From Rhodoferax sp. WC2427 (GTDB taxonomy: Bacteria; Pseudomonadota; Gammaproteobacteria; Burkholderiales; Burkholderiaceae_C), in NCBI RefSeq assembly GCF_040822085.1, contig NZ_CP162006.1, positions 620,001-684,000 of the forward strand: a stretch of 64,000 nucleotides of DNA, given 5' to 3'. Both the position numbers and the translations under genes were made by a program. Positions 35,565 to 44,975 of the stretch are shown here, in pieces. Every line of letters starts with the position of its first letter. The first letter of the stretch is position 1. The notes under the pieces were generated by a model. That model was not told the DNA's origin and did no database searches. It worked only from the letters and a program-made list of their open reading frames with translations.

Positions 35565-36710
35565 TCAGAACTCGTGTGATGGTTGGTCCGAAAATGATAA
35601 TTTCGCCGACCCAGTACCGACCTCTGCGTAAGCGGGGTAGTCGGTATAGCCCTTTCCATCGCCGCCGTAGAACGTCGCGTGTGCGTCGTAGTTCACCGGT
35701 GTGAGTTCGAACCCTTGCTGGATTCGCGCCACGAAATCAGGGTTTGTGATGAATGGTTGACCAAATGCCACTAGATCGGCGAGGCCACTTTCCAGCATTG
35801 CCTGCGCGGTTTCATGCGTGTACTTCCCGGCGACCATGATCGGGTTGCGATAGACCTCGCGAACCCTTTGTCGATACTCCTCGGGCATGGCGGTATATCG
35901 GGAGATGTTTTCCGAAAAGTGGATGTAGGCCAGGTCCAGAGGTGCTAATGCCTCGAGGGCTTTCAATGTCACAGCAGGAATCTCTGGATCCACTTCCGCG
36001 TAGCCCTCAGTCACAAATGGCGATACGCGAATTCCTACCTTGTCGGCACCGATCGCGCTGACGACGGCTTCGGTGATCTCCACAAGTAAGCGAATCCGCT
36101 TTTCCTGGCTACCACCGTAGCCGTCGGTCCGGGTGTTGCTTCCAAGTCGCATGAATTGGTCAATCAGATAACCGTGAGCCGCATGCAGCTCTACGCCGTC
36201 AAAGCCGGCCTCCATGGCGTTTTCGGCTGCCGCCACAAAGTCCTCGATGGTGTCCTCGATATCCGCGAGGGTCATTGCGCGAGGTTTCTCAGTCTCGATC
36301 ATTCCAAAGCCACCGGTGGGTAGAGGTCCGTAGACCTTGTCCGGATCCTTTGCCGAGGACGCGGACACCGGCGTAAACCCCGAAATTGACGAATGGGAGC
36401 GACGACCCACGTGCCACAGTTGTACAAAGATCTTCCCGTTGTTGCGGTGCACCGCGTCGGTGACTTGCTTCCAGCCCGCTACCTGAGCGGGTGTGTAAAT
36501 GCCCGGCGTCATGGAATAGCCTCGACCCACCTCTGAAATCGGGGTTCCTTCGCTAACGATCAGGCCGGCACCCGCACGCTGCGCGTAGTAGGTTGCCATT
36601 AGTGCGTTGGGCACATCGCCGGGTTGGTCTGCCCGTGAACGGGTCATGGGGGCCATAACAACGCGGTTTTCAAGCGTAAGTCGACCAAATTGATGGGGGG
36701 TGAATAGCAC
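35565..36710 (-). CDS. Old yellow enzyme-type NADH:flavin oxidoreductase (alkene reductase)
   Basis: 381 residues from the GTG at 36710, chosen because AAGGAG stands six bases upstream and the product then begins LFTPHQFGRLTLENRVVMAP as in homologues. It is an FMN-binding TIM barrel: VVMAPMTRSRA, FVQLWHVGR, the HGYLIDQFMRLGSNTRTDGYGGS substrate/FMN region (split HGYLIDQFMR / TDGYGGS), and VAFGQPFITNPD. Such enzymes reduce the C=C bond of enones, nitro-olefins or nitrate esters using NAD(P)H. It is divergent from a LysR gene that probably controls it. Confidence 0.92.
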   Translation of the reverse strand: MLFTPHQFGRLTLENRVVMAPMTRSRADQPGDVPNALMATYYAQRAGAGLIVSEGTPISEVGRGYSMTPGIYTPAQVAGWKQVTDAVHRNNGKIFVQLWHVGRRSHSSISGFTPVSASSAKDPDKVYGPLPTGGFGMIETEKPRAMTLADIEDTIEDFVAAAENAMEAGFDGVELHAAHGYLIDQFMRLGSNTRTDGYGGSQEKRIRLLVEITEAVVSAIGADKVGIRVSPFVTEGYAEVDPEIPAVTLKALEALAPLDLAYIHFSENISRYTAMPEEYRQRVREVYRNPIMVAGKYTHETAQAMLESGLADLVAFGQPFITNPDFVARIQQGFELTPVNYDAHATFYGGDGKGYTDYPAYAEVGTGSAKLSFSDQPSHEF

Positions 36711-36806
36711 GTGGAACTCCTTGTTGACGAATGATGGCAACTCTATGGGGTTCCCGTTATGCACGCTAGACTACCGACTGGAATAACATCTGTGAAATAG
36801 ATTCAT

Positions 36807-37715
36807 ATGGGTCGTCAAGACATAAACCGGTCTGCCGAGATGGAGGTGTTTGTGCAGGTCGTGGAGTCCCAGAATTTCTCTGCGGCCGCAAGGCGGCTGT
36901 CCATGACTCCGTCGGCTGTGAGTAAGTTGGTCGCTCGGCTGGAAGCGCGCCTTGGCGCACGTCTGTTGGTGCGTTCGACACGTGGCATTTATCTGACCCC
37001 GGAGGGGGCCAGTTTTGAAGCCCGCGCCAAGGAAATTCTGGAATCGATAGCGGTAGCCGAAAGGGAAGCATCTCGCACATCGACACCGAGAGGTAAGGTT
37101 CGCGTCAACGCAAATGTGCCTTTCGGTAGGCACTGCCTTATTCCACTCATTCCCACGTTGCTTCAGCGCTATCCCGACATCCGCCTGGACTTGGTGCTAA
37201 GCGATCAGGTCGTCAATGTGCGTGAGGAAAAAACGGACATAGCCATCCGAACTGGGCCGCTAAAGGACATGAGCCTGGTGAGCAGGGATCTGGGTTCAAG
37301 CCAGTACGTGGTGGTGGCCTCGCCAGAATATCTCCGGCGCCATGGAGTTCCCACCGAGCCGGCTAGCCTTGCGGCCCACAATTGCCTGGAGTTCGGATTT
37401 TCCCGCCACACCCGGACGTGGCCTTTCACTGATGCAGGTGGTCGCGCTGCCGTGGTTCCTCTGGGGAATCTTCAGGTCAGCGACGGAGAGAGCATGCGTA
37501 TGCTGGCACTTGAAGGGGTTGGCATTGCACGCCTCGCCCATTTCCACGTATCTCAGGATATCGTTGCAGGGAGATTGATTCCGTTGTTCGAACAGTTCAA
37601 TCCTGGCGATGTCGAGGCAGTCCACGCGGTCTTTGTGGGGCCTGGACTGGAGTTGCCCGCCAGGGTTCGTGTGGTGCTCGACTTTCTGTACGAAACCGTG
37701 AAGATTGAGCCTTGA
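36807..37715 (+). CDS. LysR-family transcriptional regulator
   Basis: 302 residues with the N-terminal winged helix (MEVFVQVVESQNFSAAARRL, then TPSAVSKLVARLEARLGARL) and a periplasmic-binding-like effector domain (about 95-295). It starts 96 bases from the divergent old yellow enzyme gene; this pairing is the usual sign of control of that gene. Its effector cannot be told; a substrate or product of the enone reductase is the natural guess. It ends one base before the convergent TetR gene. Confidence 0.9.
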   Translation: MGRQDINRSAEMEVFVQVVESQNFSAAARRLSMTPSAVSKLVARLEARLGARLLVRSTRGIYLTPEGASFEARAKEILESIAVAEREASRTSTPRGKVRVNANVPFGRHCLIPLIPTLLQRYPDIRLDLVLSDQVVNVREEKTDIAIRTGPLKDMSLVSRDLGSSQYVVVASPEYLRRHGVPTEPASLAAHNCLEFGFSRHTRTWPFTDAGGRAAVVPLGNLQVSDGESMRMLALEGVGIARLAHFHVSQDIVAGRLIPLFEQFNPGDVEAVHAVFVGPGLELPARVRVVLDFLYETVKIEP

Positions 37716-37716
37716 C

Positions 37717-38427
37717 CTAAGTGCGGCCGCTTCGCGATTCCTTCAGCACAGCGGGGGTACCGCCAAGGAACGCATCCACTCGGAATGCAATGGCCCGTTC
37801 CAGGTTCTTCGGGACGGGTTGCTCATAAACCCATTTGCGAACCCCGATGTAAAAGACGCTGGAATGCATGGCCCAGACGAGCTCCAGTTCATCCTCTTCT
37901 TCCTGGGCATTTGCGGGGTCAGGGATGCTGAAGGAGTGCCGCATCTCGCGGGCAATCACCTTGAAGTGCCGTTCCCGCAGCCGCGAAAGGTATTTTTGGT
38001 TAATCCCTCCGCGCGTTAAGCCTGCGAACATAAAGATACGAACCCACTCGCTACGGAGAATGAATCGGGCGTAGTCCTGTAGGTACTTTTTGAGCCTATC
38101 TCCCAGCACCATAGAGCGGTCCGCAAGCCACTCCTCCCATTCAGGATTCCAGCGCCGAACAAAGATCTCCTCATACACGCGCTCCACCAACGCATCTTTC
38201 GTTGGGAAGTAGCGGTAGAGCAGTGACTGCGTGATCTCCAGTTCTTTGGCGAGGTCTCGCGTGCTCGCTTCGAAGCCGTGATTCGCAAAAAAAGCGATAG
38301 CTTTCTGAACGATCAAATGTTCACGGTCCTCCGGTGCCAGACGACGGCGCACCGACGGAGCCACCGCCTCCACAGCAACTACGGTTGTCATCGGTTGGCC
38401 ACCATCGACATTGGTTTTATTTTTCAT
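37717..38427 (-). CDS. TetR-family transcriptional regulator
   Basis: 236 residues. After a 30-residue leader comes the TetR HTH (IVQKAIAFFANHGFEASTRD, then LAKELEITQSLLYRYFPTKD) and an all-helical ligand domain with a Glu-rich loop (AQEEEDELELVW). It is divergent from the VOC/ABC/SDR gene run, with a palindrome (ATTGATGATCAAT) overlapping its own start codon and a related one 38 bases before the VOC start. It probably represses the catabolic run in the absence of the inducer. Confidence 0.9.
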   Translation of the reverse strand: MKNKTNVDGGQPMTTVVAVEAVAPSVRRRLAPEDREHLIVQKAIAFFANHGFEASTRDLAKELEITQSLLYRYFPTKDALVERVYEEIFVRRWNPEWEEWLADRSMVLGDRLKKYLQDYARFILRSEWVRIFMFAGLTRGGINQKYLSRLRERHFKVIAREMRHSFSIPDPANAQEEEDELELVWAMHSSVFYIGVRKWVYEQPVPKNLERAIAFRVDAFLGGTPAVLKESRSGRT

Positions 38428-38438
38428 TGATGATCAAT
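38426..38438. promoter_or_regulatory. Possible TetR operator at its own start codon
   Basis: ATTGATGATCAAT, an inverted repeat around a central G, overlaps the start codon of the TetR gene. A related palindrome, ATTGATCAAT, is present at 38665-38674 near the divergent transcription unit. Confidence 0.4.
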
Positions 38439-38664
38439 TGAACATTACTGAGGGTGGGGTTTTCTCGGCTGGCGTACAGGAAGAAAGGTTGCGTGTATGC
38501 ATGTTAGGCGATCTTGCAGCTTAAGCATGATTCCAGAGGAGATTCCTCTTTGGGGCGGACGAGAGGAATCGTCTTCCAGAGGGAATGGAAAAACTGTGGA
38601 GCCTGGTACGAACATAGGATGACTAGGGAAAACCATATGGGAAAACTTTTTCTTTAAACTTACT

Positions 38665-38674
38665 ATTGATCAAT
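38665..38674. promoter_or_regulatory. Possible TetR operator before the VOC gene
   Basis: The perfect palindrome ATTGATCAAT, followed by CGATCA, lies 22 bases ahead of the VOC start codon and shares its half-site with the motif at 38426-38438. Confidence 0.4.
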
Positions 38675-38696
38675 CGATCACTTAAAAGTTTGAAAA

Positions 38697-39125
38697 ATGT
38701 CCATCTCAAAACTAGGCCACTACTCGGTACGAACTGCGGACCTCAAGGCGGCCGTGCGGTTTTACACGCGTGTATTGGGATTACGCGAGGGCTTCCGTCC
38801 AGCCTTCAATTTTCCCGGTGCGTGGCTGTACAACGGCGCTGACGAAGCGGACTTTGGGGTGGTCCACCTCATTGGGGTAGATCCAGGCAGCCCGCAGGGC
38901 CTGCTCGACTACCTCGGTGACAAGGCTGACACGACCGGAACCGGTGCGATTGACCATCTTGCCTTCATCGCCACCGACGTTAGAGGTTTCAGAGCACGTC
39001 TGGAGCTTGATGAGATAGCTTTTCGGGAGCGCACCGTTCCCGGGCTTGGGTTGCACCAAGTCTTTTTCGAAGATCCGTCAGGGGTGACGATCGAAATGAA
39101 TTTCCCCGCCCATGAAGTCGCCTAG
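38697..39125 (+). CDS. VOC-superfamily protein (glyoxalase/dioxygenase fold)
   Basis: 142 residues with two beta-alpha-beta-beta-beta modules: ISKLGHYSVRTADLKAAVRF then YTRVLGLREGF, and IDHLAFIATDVRGFRARLE. Possible metal ligands are His-7, His near 82 (IDHLAF) and Glu in VTIEMNF. The family includes ring-cleavage dioxygenases, epimerases and glyoxalases, so the reaction is uncertain. As first gene of the run controlled by TetR it probably acts on the imported substrate or an intermediate. Confidence 0.8.
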   Translation: MSISKLGHYSVRTADLKAAVRFYTRVLGLREGFRPAFNFPGAWLYNGADEADFGVVHLIGVDPGSPQGLLDYLGDKADTTGTGAIDHLAFIATDVRGFRARLELDEIAFRERTVPGLGLHQVFFEDPSGVTIEMNFPAHEVA

Positions 39126-39170
39126 CGACTCCATTTCCCCACTGCCTTTTAAAAAAACTGGAGACATACC

Positions 39171-40289
39171 ATGACCCCCAAGCTGAACAATTACCTGCTT
39201 CGCTCCTTGCCTGCAATTGCATGCGTTGCCGTGGCTGCAACCGCATCGCTTACCTATGCTGCGGATACCTTCCTGCCCGCGTGTTACAAGCCTGCCGCTG
39301 GTGTGACATCGACCATTAGTTACCCGGCGCGCAAGGGGCCTTACCGCGTGGCCTTGGTTAATGGGCATACCGGGATTCCATGGCGGATGCAGATGATCCA
39401 GCAGACCCGTGCTTGGGCTGCTCGGCCGGATGTTGCAAAGGACATCAAGGAGTTGAAGGTTGTCAGCACCGGGGCTGATGTCGCCAGCCAAATAGCGGCA
39501 ATCGATAACTTCATCCAGGCGGGCTACGACGCCATTGCGTTTATCGCGGTCAATCCGAAAGCGTTCGATGCGGTGATCCGCCGTGCAAAGAAAGCTGGCA
39601 CCGTACTGGTGTCGTTTGACAACCCAGTGGATAGCCCTGACGTTGTGCGGATCACACCCGAGTGGATCGAGTTCGAGGGCGATATCAAGACCAAGGCTGT
39701 TGTCGACTTGATGCCTGTGAAGAAGGGGCGGGTACTCGAAGTTCGGGGGCTACCTGGAAATTCAACCGATCGTGATCGCCACGCAGGCGTACGCAAGATT
39801 CTGGACCAATACAAAGATATTTCGGTGACTGAGGTAACCGGGAATTGGGATACCGGAACCGTGCAGAAAGTCGTCGCTGACGCAATAGCCGTCAACGGGA
39901 AGTTCGATGCCGTGGTGTGCCAACACGGCTGTCGAGGGGTGACCAATGCGATGAAGGCGGCGAATCATCCGCCGGTTCCAGTTGGCGGCGATGCCGAGAA
40001 CGGCTTTGTCAAGGCTTTGGTCGATCAGAAGATTCCTGGCATTTCTGTATCCACGTCCCCCGGCCAAGGGCCCGTTGCGATGAATGCGGCTATCGCTTTG
40101 CTTCAAGGGAAGGCTTTGCCTTCTCTCGTGAACCTGCCGACTCCTAACGTTCTGACCAAAGACATGAAGCCGAACGTCAACTACTTCCCGGATCTTCCCG
40201 ATAGCTACGAAACGGTGTCCAGCTATGGCAGTTGTGGGATCAGCTTTACACCCGACGAAATCAACAAGTTCAACCCCGACAACAACTGA
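39171..40289 (+). CDS. Sugar-type ABC transporter substrate-binding protein
   Basis: 372 residues with a signal peptide (LPAIACVAVAATASLTYA) and a type I periplasmic binding fold. The N-lobe begins RVALVNGHTGIPWRMQMI, with the QIAAIDNFIQAGYDAIAFIAV segment (QIAAIDNFIQAGYDA) of ribose/galactose-type binders. Four cysteines are scattered (CYK, CQHGC, CGIS). It belongs with the ATPase and two permeases that follow, a CUT2-type importer. The solute is unknown; neighbours (enone reductases, SDRs) make a plain pentose less likely than a glycoside or cyclic compound. Confidence 0.88.
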   Translation: MTPKLNNYLLRSLPAIACVAVAATASLTYAADTFLPACYKPAAGVTSTISYPARKGPYRVALVNGHTGIPWRMQMIQQTRAWAARPDVAKDIKELKVVSTGADVASQIAAIDNFIQAGYDAIAFIAVNPKAFDAVIRRAKKAGTVLVSFDNPVDSPDVVRITPEWIEFEGDIKTKAVVDLMPVKKGRVLEVRGLPGNSTDRDRHAGVRKILDQYKDISVTEVTGNWDTGTVQKVVADAIAVNGKFDAVVCQHGCRGVTNAMKAANHPPVPVGGDAENGFVKALVDQKIPGISVSTSPGQGPVAMNAAIALLQGKALPSLVNLPTPNVLTKDMKPNVNYFPDLPDSYETVSSYGSCGISFTPDEINKFNPDNN

Positions 40290-40337
40290 GCTCAGGATTT
40301 TGAAAAACCTGGACGAACCACCGAAGTGGAGATACGT

Positions 40338-41921
40338 GTGAACACGAACTACCTGCAGTTGATAGGGGTAAGCAAGCGGTATGGAGGCATTACGGCGCTC
40401 AGCGACGTTTCCTTCCAAGCCGCGAGTGGCTCCATTCACGCCATTCTTGGAGAAAACGGCGCTGGCAAGAGCACGCTGATGAAGACGCTGGCTGGGGTTG
40501 TGCGGCCCGACACCGGTGTGGTGCGTCTAGATGGGACTGAACTGAGTATGTCCGGCCCTCTGCAAGCGCTTGATCACGGCATTGTCTGCATATTCCAGGA
40601 ACTATCCTTGGTTCCGCATCTGAGCGTAGCCGACAACATATGCCTTGCGAACCCGCCCCGGAATGTCCTCGGACTCATAGATCGCCGCAGGCAGCACGAG
40701 CTCGCCAGGGAGGCGTTAGCCCAGATCGGTTGTGACCGGCAGATAGATCTGCAGGAGCGTTGCATCGATCTGCCACTTTCACAGCGGCAGATCGTTGAAA
40801 TCGCCAAGGCCATTATTCGCCGACCACGTGTACTGATTCTCGACGAGGCAACGTCTGCGCTGACGGCCGAGGATGTGGAGAAGGTGATGCAACTGTTGCG
40901 CAAACTGCGTGATGCGGGCACCTGCGTGCTCTTTATCTCGCACCGCATGCACGAAGTCGACGCGCTTGCGGACACGTGTTCCGTGTTTCGTAACGGAGAG
41001 CATGTGAGCACCTTCCCTGCAGGTTCAAAGCCGCACGAGGAAATCGTCCGCCTCATGATTGGACGTCCCATCGCGCAGGTCTATCCGGCCAAACCTTTGC
41101 CACCGGCCGTCGCATCGGCGCCCTACCTTGAAGTGCAGGATCTTCGCTTCGGGACGCAACTGAAGGGCGTCAACCTTTCGGTGCGTCCCGGCGAAATCGT
41201 CGGTCTAGGTGGGCTGGACGGCCAGGGTCAGCGTGAGCTGATGCTGGCACTAGGTGGGCTGCTGAGGGACGTACGCGGACATATCCGTGTGGGCGAGCAA
41301 CACACAGCACCGAGTGGCCCACGAGGAGGTAAGCAGCAGGGATACCGCATGGCGTTGATTCCTGAAGATAGAAAGACCGAGGGCCTGATGTTGGCCCAGT
41401 CAATTCACGATAACTTGGGTATCGCGGCACTGGACCGTGTCAGCCGCTGGGGCGTTGTCGATCAACGAGAGGAAACGACGCTGATAGGCAACTTGGTGAA
41501 GACGCTTCAGATCAAGGCCCCCGATACCGGGATCGCTGTTTCAACTCTATCGGGAGGGAATCAGCAGAAAGTTGTTCTCGCCAAATGGTTGGCGACGGAG
41601 CCGCGGTTGCTGTTGCTTATGGATCCGACGCGCGGCGTAGATGTCGGGACCAAGCAAGAGATCTATCGCCTGTTCCGCGATCTTGCGGCGAAGGGCCTAG
41701 CGATCTTGTTCTATTCCACCGACTGCGATGAACTCATTGGCCTGTGCGACCGGGTCTTGGTGATGTACGACGGCAAGGTTCAGGCTTCGCTGACTGGTAG
41801 CGAACTGAACGAGGAAAAAATCCTCATGCACGCCATGAATTTAGAGCAACCGCGGGCCCCGGGGCACGCATCGGCGAACGACAGTCCGACACACGCTACC
41901 AATTGGGAGTGCGCAGCATGA
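40338..41921 (+). CDS. Sugar ABC transporter, double-domain ATPase (RbsA/MglA type)
   Basis: 527 residues from the GTG at 40338, which has GGAG six bases upstream; an in-frame GTG four codons earlier is less well placed. The first nucleotide-binding domain has Walker [25 protein letters not shown] and VLILDEATSAL. The second has a degenerate Walker A (GLGGLDGQGQREL), as usual in this family, and an intact signature LSGGNQQKVVLAKWL. It energises the two downstream permeases. Its stop overlaps the first permease start (ATGA). Confidence 0.93.
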   Translation: MNTNYLQLIGVSKRYGGITALSDVSFQAASGSIHAILGENGAGKSTLMKTLAGVVRPDTGVVRLDGTELSMSGPLQALDHGIVCIFQELSLVPHLSVADNICLANPPRNVLGLIDRRRQHELAREALAQIGCDRQIDLQERCIDLPLSQRQIVEIAKAIIRRPRVLILDEATSALTAEDVEKVMQLLRKLRDAGTCVLFISHRMHEVDALADTCSVFRNGEHVSTFPAGSKPHEEIVRLMIGRPIAQVYPAKPLPPAVASAPYLEVQDLRFGTQLKGVNLSVRPGEIVGLGGLDGQGQRELMLALGGLLRDVRGHIRVGEQHTAPSGPRGGKQQGYRMALIPEDRKTEGLMLAQSIHDNLGIAALDRVSRWGVVDQREETTLIGNLVKTLQIKAPDTGIAVSTLSGGNQQKVVLAKWLATEPRLLLLMDPTRGVDVGTKQEIYRLFRDLAAKGLAILFYSTDCDELIGLCDRVLVMYDGKVQASLTGSELNEEKILMHAMNLEQPRAPGHASANDSPTHATNWECAA

Positions 41922-42892
41922 AAAATCCAAGCCTCTATGTGCGACACAACGCAAGAACGCTTCTAGCGTTGGTGCTGTTGGCAGGACTGCTGGTTGCGTT
42001 CTTGATCATTCATCCACGCGGAGTATCGCCAAGCGTGCTCACAGCATGGTCGAACCAAGGTGTGGCCCTGGCATTGGTCGCAATTGGCCAGACGATTGTG
42101 GTGCTGACCAGTGGTATCGACATCTCCATCGGCGCCATCATGGCTTTGAGCAACTGCGTCGCGTCGGAACTGGTGCAGGGCGATCCCACCCAGGTGGCAT
42201 TGGGGGTTGTTGCGGTGCTGCTGGTTGGTACGGTGTGTGGCATGGCGAACGGACTCATCATTGTCTACGCCCGGATCCAGCCGATTGTCGCCACCCTTGC
42301 GACGGGGACGATCTACACCGGAGTTGCGCTGCTGGTAAGACCTACGCCAGGTGGAGATGTCAGCGGTGCTCTCAGTGATGCCATGACGGGCACTTTGGGG
42401 GATCTCATTCCCACTTCGTTGGTGGCTTTAGCTGTGGCTGTTATTTTGGTGTGGGAGCCGCTTCGCCGATCTCTGACCGGGCGCACGCTATTTGCCCTCG
42501 GGTCCGCGGAGCAAGCGGCATATATGTCCGGGCTCTCGGTCGACAAAGCCAAGGTTGTGGCCTATGCAGCAGCCGGTCTGTTTGCTGCGATGGCAGGACT
42601 TTTCCTGGGCTTCCAGACGGCCAGTGGCGACGCCGCTGTCGGTCTTCCTTACACGCTGAATTCCGTCGCCGCTGTAGTGCTCGGTGGCACTGCACTCAGC
42701 GGTGGCGTCGCCAGCGTCATCGGAACGATCGCCGGGGCATTCATGCTTCGCACCATTGGCAGCTTGATGTTCTTCACGGGTGTCCCGCCTTTGGCGCAGC
42801 CTCTATTTGAAGGATTGGTGTTGATCTGCGCTGTGGCTCTCGGGTCCTTCCGACTGCTTCGCATCCGTAACCGCCTGGAGATATTTAAATGA
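41918..42892 (+). CDS. Sugar ABC transporter permease 1
   Basis: 324 residues, about ten membrane helices, starting at the ATG at 41918 with GGGAG upstream. Family features: GQTIVVLTSGIDISIGAIMALS (GIDISIGAIMAL) in the first third and AVVLGGTALSGGVASVIGTI near the C-terminus, as in RbsC/XylH-type CUT2 permeases. Overlaps the ATPase and the second permease by four bases each. Confidence 0.92.
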   Translation: MKNPSLYVRHNARTLLALVLLAGLLVAFLIIHPRGVSPSVLTAWSNQGVALALVAIGQTIVVLTSGIDISIGAIMALSNCVASELVQGDPTQVALGVVAVLLVGTVCGMANGLIIVYARIQPIVATLATGTIYTGVALLVRPTPGGDVSGALSDAMTGTLGDLIPTSLVALAVAVILVWEPLRRSLTGRTLFALGSAEQAAYMSGLSVDKAKVVAYAAAGLFAAMAGLFLGFQTASGDAAVGLPYTLNSVAAVVLGGTALSGGVASVIGTIAGAFMLRTIGSLMFFTGVPPLAQPLFEGLVLICAVALGSFRLLRIRNRLEIFK

Positions 42893-43845
42893 TTACCCTG
42901 CCCATGCAACGTCACCTTAAGACCCCAACCGGTGCGGTTCTCGTAGCGCTCATGGTGCTCCTCCTTTTGGGTGGAGCTATCAACAGCCAATACTTCTCGC
43001 CGACGTATTTGCTTCTGCAACTGCAAAGCGGTGCATTTCTCGGGGCTATCGCTGCAGGCGCAACACTGGTCATCTTGCTGGGGCACATCGATCTGTCGGT
43101 ACCTTGGACACTGACTGTGGCGGCCACCGTTGCCACGTCGGTGGCACGTGCCCACGGCGGAATCTGGGCAGAGCTTGGACCCCTTGCAGGACTTGCTGCT
43201 GGTGCGTGCATCGGTTTGCTCAACGGGGTAGGGGTTGCGTACTTGCGTATCCCCTCGCTAATCTGGACTCTGGCGGTCAACACCATCTTGCTCGGTGCCG
43301 TGGCGTTCTACGCCGGGAATACCGTTGTGTCCAGCGCGCCTTCGCCGGGAATGGCCCTTCTTGGAGCGGGCAAGATTTTCGGCGTTGTTCCCAACGCGGT
43401 CTTGGTATGGATCGTCGTGTCCATAGTGATTGTCTGGGTCTTGCGGCGGACCCTGATGGGTCGCTATATCTATGCGGTCGGCACCCGCGAGATAGCCGCC
43501 CACATGTCTGGGATCAACACACGCCAGGTCATCCTGGGAGCATTTGTCGCATCTGGTATTTGCAGTGCTATGGCCGGGCTGCTTCTCGCGGGCTATGCCG
43601 GCCAGTCATACCAGCGTATGGGAGACCCTTTTCTGTTGCCCGGTATTGCCGCGGTGGTCGTGGGCGGCACCAGCATTTTGGGTGGACGGGGGCGTTACAG
43701 CGGTACGGTCGCAGGCGTCCTGCTCATCACACTGATGAGCAGCATGTTGTCGCTTCTACGTGTGCCTGAGGCGGTGAAGCAGATCTCCTATGGACTGGTC
43801 ATTCTTGCCATGGTCGGCCTGTATAGCCGCAAGCAAGGTGCCTGA
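42889..43845 (+). CDS. Sugar ABC transporter permease 2
   Basis: 318 residues, homologous in layout to the preceding permease (ATLVILLGHIDLSVPWTL, RYIYAVGTREIAAHMSGINT, AVVVGGTSILGGRGRYSGTV). CUT2 importers often have one permease forming a homodimer; two different permeases in tandem suggest a heterodimeric channel. Starts by ATGA overlap. Confidence 0.92.
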   Translation: MITLPMQRHLKTPTGAVLVALMVLLLLGGAINSQYFSPTYLLLQLQSGAFLGAIAAGATLVILLGHIDLSVPWTLTVAATVATSVARAHGGIWAELGPLAGLAAGACIGLLNGVGVAYLRIPSLIWTLAVNTILLGAVAFYAGNTVVSSAPSPGMALLGAGKIFGVVPNAVLVWIVVSIVIVWVLRRTLMGRYIYAVGTREIAAHMSGINTRQVILGAFVASGICSAMAGLLLAGYAGQSYQRMGDPFLLPGIAAVVVGGTSILGGRGRYSGTVAGVLLITLMSSMLSLLRVPEAVKQISYGLVILAMVGLYSRKQGA

Positions 43846-43882
43846 GCACCACGGTTGTTCTCCTGTTTGAGAAGGATTTTTT

Positions 43883-44956
43883 ATGTTCAAGAAACGTGCA
43901 CTTATTGTCGGCGTCACGGGGATTGTGGGAAACAACCTCGCGCGCCAGCTTCTGTCCGAGGGGGGGTGGGAAGTCCATGGAATTTCCCGTAAGCCGCCCA
44001 AAGGGCTATCGCAGCTCCGGCATATCGCAGTCGATGTGTTGGATGCCGAAGCAACGCGCAACGCACTTGCAGAGGCCCGCGTCACCCATGTCTTCTTTTG
44101 CACTTGGACTCGGATGCCCACCGAGGTTGAAAACTGCAGGGTCAATGGTGCAATGGTACGTAACGTCCTACAAGCAGTCTGCAGCGCCAAGCACGCCACA
44201 GTGCAACACGTGGCATTGGTCACCGGCACGAAGAACTATCTTGGTCCATTCGACATGTATGCGCGGAACAAGCCTGAGACACCGTTCCGTGAAGACCAGC
44301 CCCGCCTGCCTATCGACAACTTCTATTACGTCCAGGAGGACGTTGTATTCGAGTTGGCGGAGCGCCACGGCTATGGATGGAGCGTTCACCGCCCACACAC
44401 CATCGTCGGCTACGCGGTGGGCAATGCCATGAACATCGGAGTCACTCTAGCGGTATACGCCTCGGTTTGCCAGGCGACCGGGCGGCCTTTCATCTTTCCT
44501 GGTTCCCCGACGCAGTACGCAGGGCTGTCCGATGTCACAGATGCACGGCTTCTGGCCAAGCATCTTGTGTGGGCGGCCGTAACGCCAGAGGCTCGCAACG
44601 AAGCATTCAATGTGGCCAATGGCGATGTGTTTCGCTGGCAAAGGCTCTGGGGTGTCATAGGGAACTACTTTGGAATGGACGCCGCCCCCTATCCCGGCCA
44701 ACCGGTGCCATTGCAGCAACAGATGGCGGACATGGAGCCACTGTGGGAGCAGCTTGTGCAGACGCAGCGCCTGCAGCCCAACCGTCTTGGTGAACTAGCG
44801 TCTGCCTGGCATACGGATCTGGATCTAGGCCGTCCTATGGAGTGCGTCAATGACATGAACAAAAGCCGAAATTTTGGTTTCCTGGGCTTCCAGGACACGC
44901 AGCGTTCGTTCCTGGATCTGTTTGACCAGTTGCGACATGAACGAATCATTCCCTGA
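43883..44956 (+). CDS. PRISE-type SDR (enone 5-beta-reductase-like)
   Basis: 357 residues of an extended/atypical SDR. Residues 8-19 (IVGVTGIVGNNL) bind NADP. THVFFCTWTRMPTE and VTGTKNYLGPF, and the active-site NFYYVQEDVVFE (Tyr with downstream Glu/Asp instead of Tyr-x-x-x-Lys), are signatures of the progesterone-5-beta-reductase/iridoid-synthase-like group. Those enzymes reduce the double bond of 1,4-enones. With the old yellow enzyme in the same island this points to an alpha,beta-unsaturated ketone among the intermediates. Confidence 0.85.
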   Translation: MFKKRALIVGVTGIVGNNLARQLLSEGGWEVHGISRKPPKGLSQLRHIAVDVLDAEATRNALAEARVTHVFFCTWTRMPTEVENCRVNGAMVRNVLQAVCSAKHATVQHVALVTGTKNYLGPFDMYARNKPETPFREDQPRLPIDNFYYVQEDVVFELAERHGYGWSVHRPHTIVGYAVGNAMNIGVTLAVYASVCQATGRPFIFPGSPTQYAGLSDVTDARLLAKHLVWAAVTPEARNEAFNVANGDVFRWQRLWGVIGNYFGMDAAPYPGQPVPLQQQMADMEPLWEQLVQTQRLQPNRLGELASAWHTDLDLGRPMECVNDMNKSRNFGFLGFQDTQRSFLDLFDQLRHERIIP

Positions 44957-44975
44957 TAACTAAACGGAGATAAAA

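Noticed and set aside
35356..35631. Gene in the gene-poor stretch after attR
   Set aside because: Frames on both strands are short, overlap one another, lack ribosome sites and do not continue a recognisable protein.
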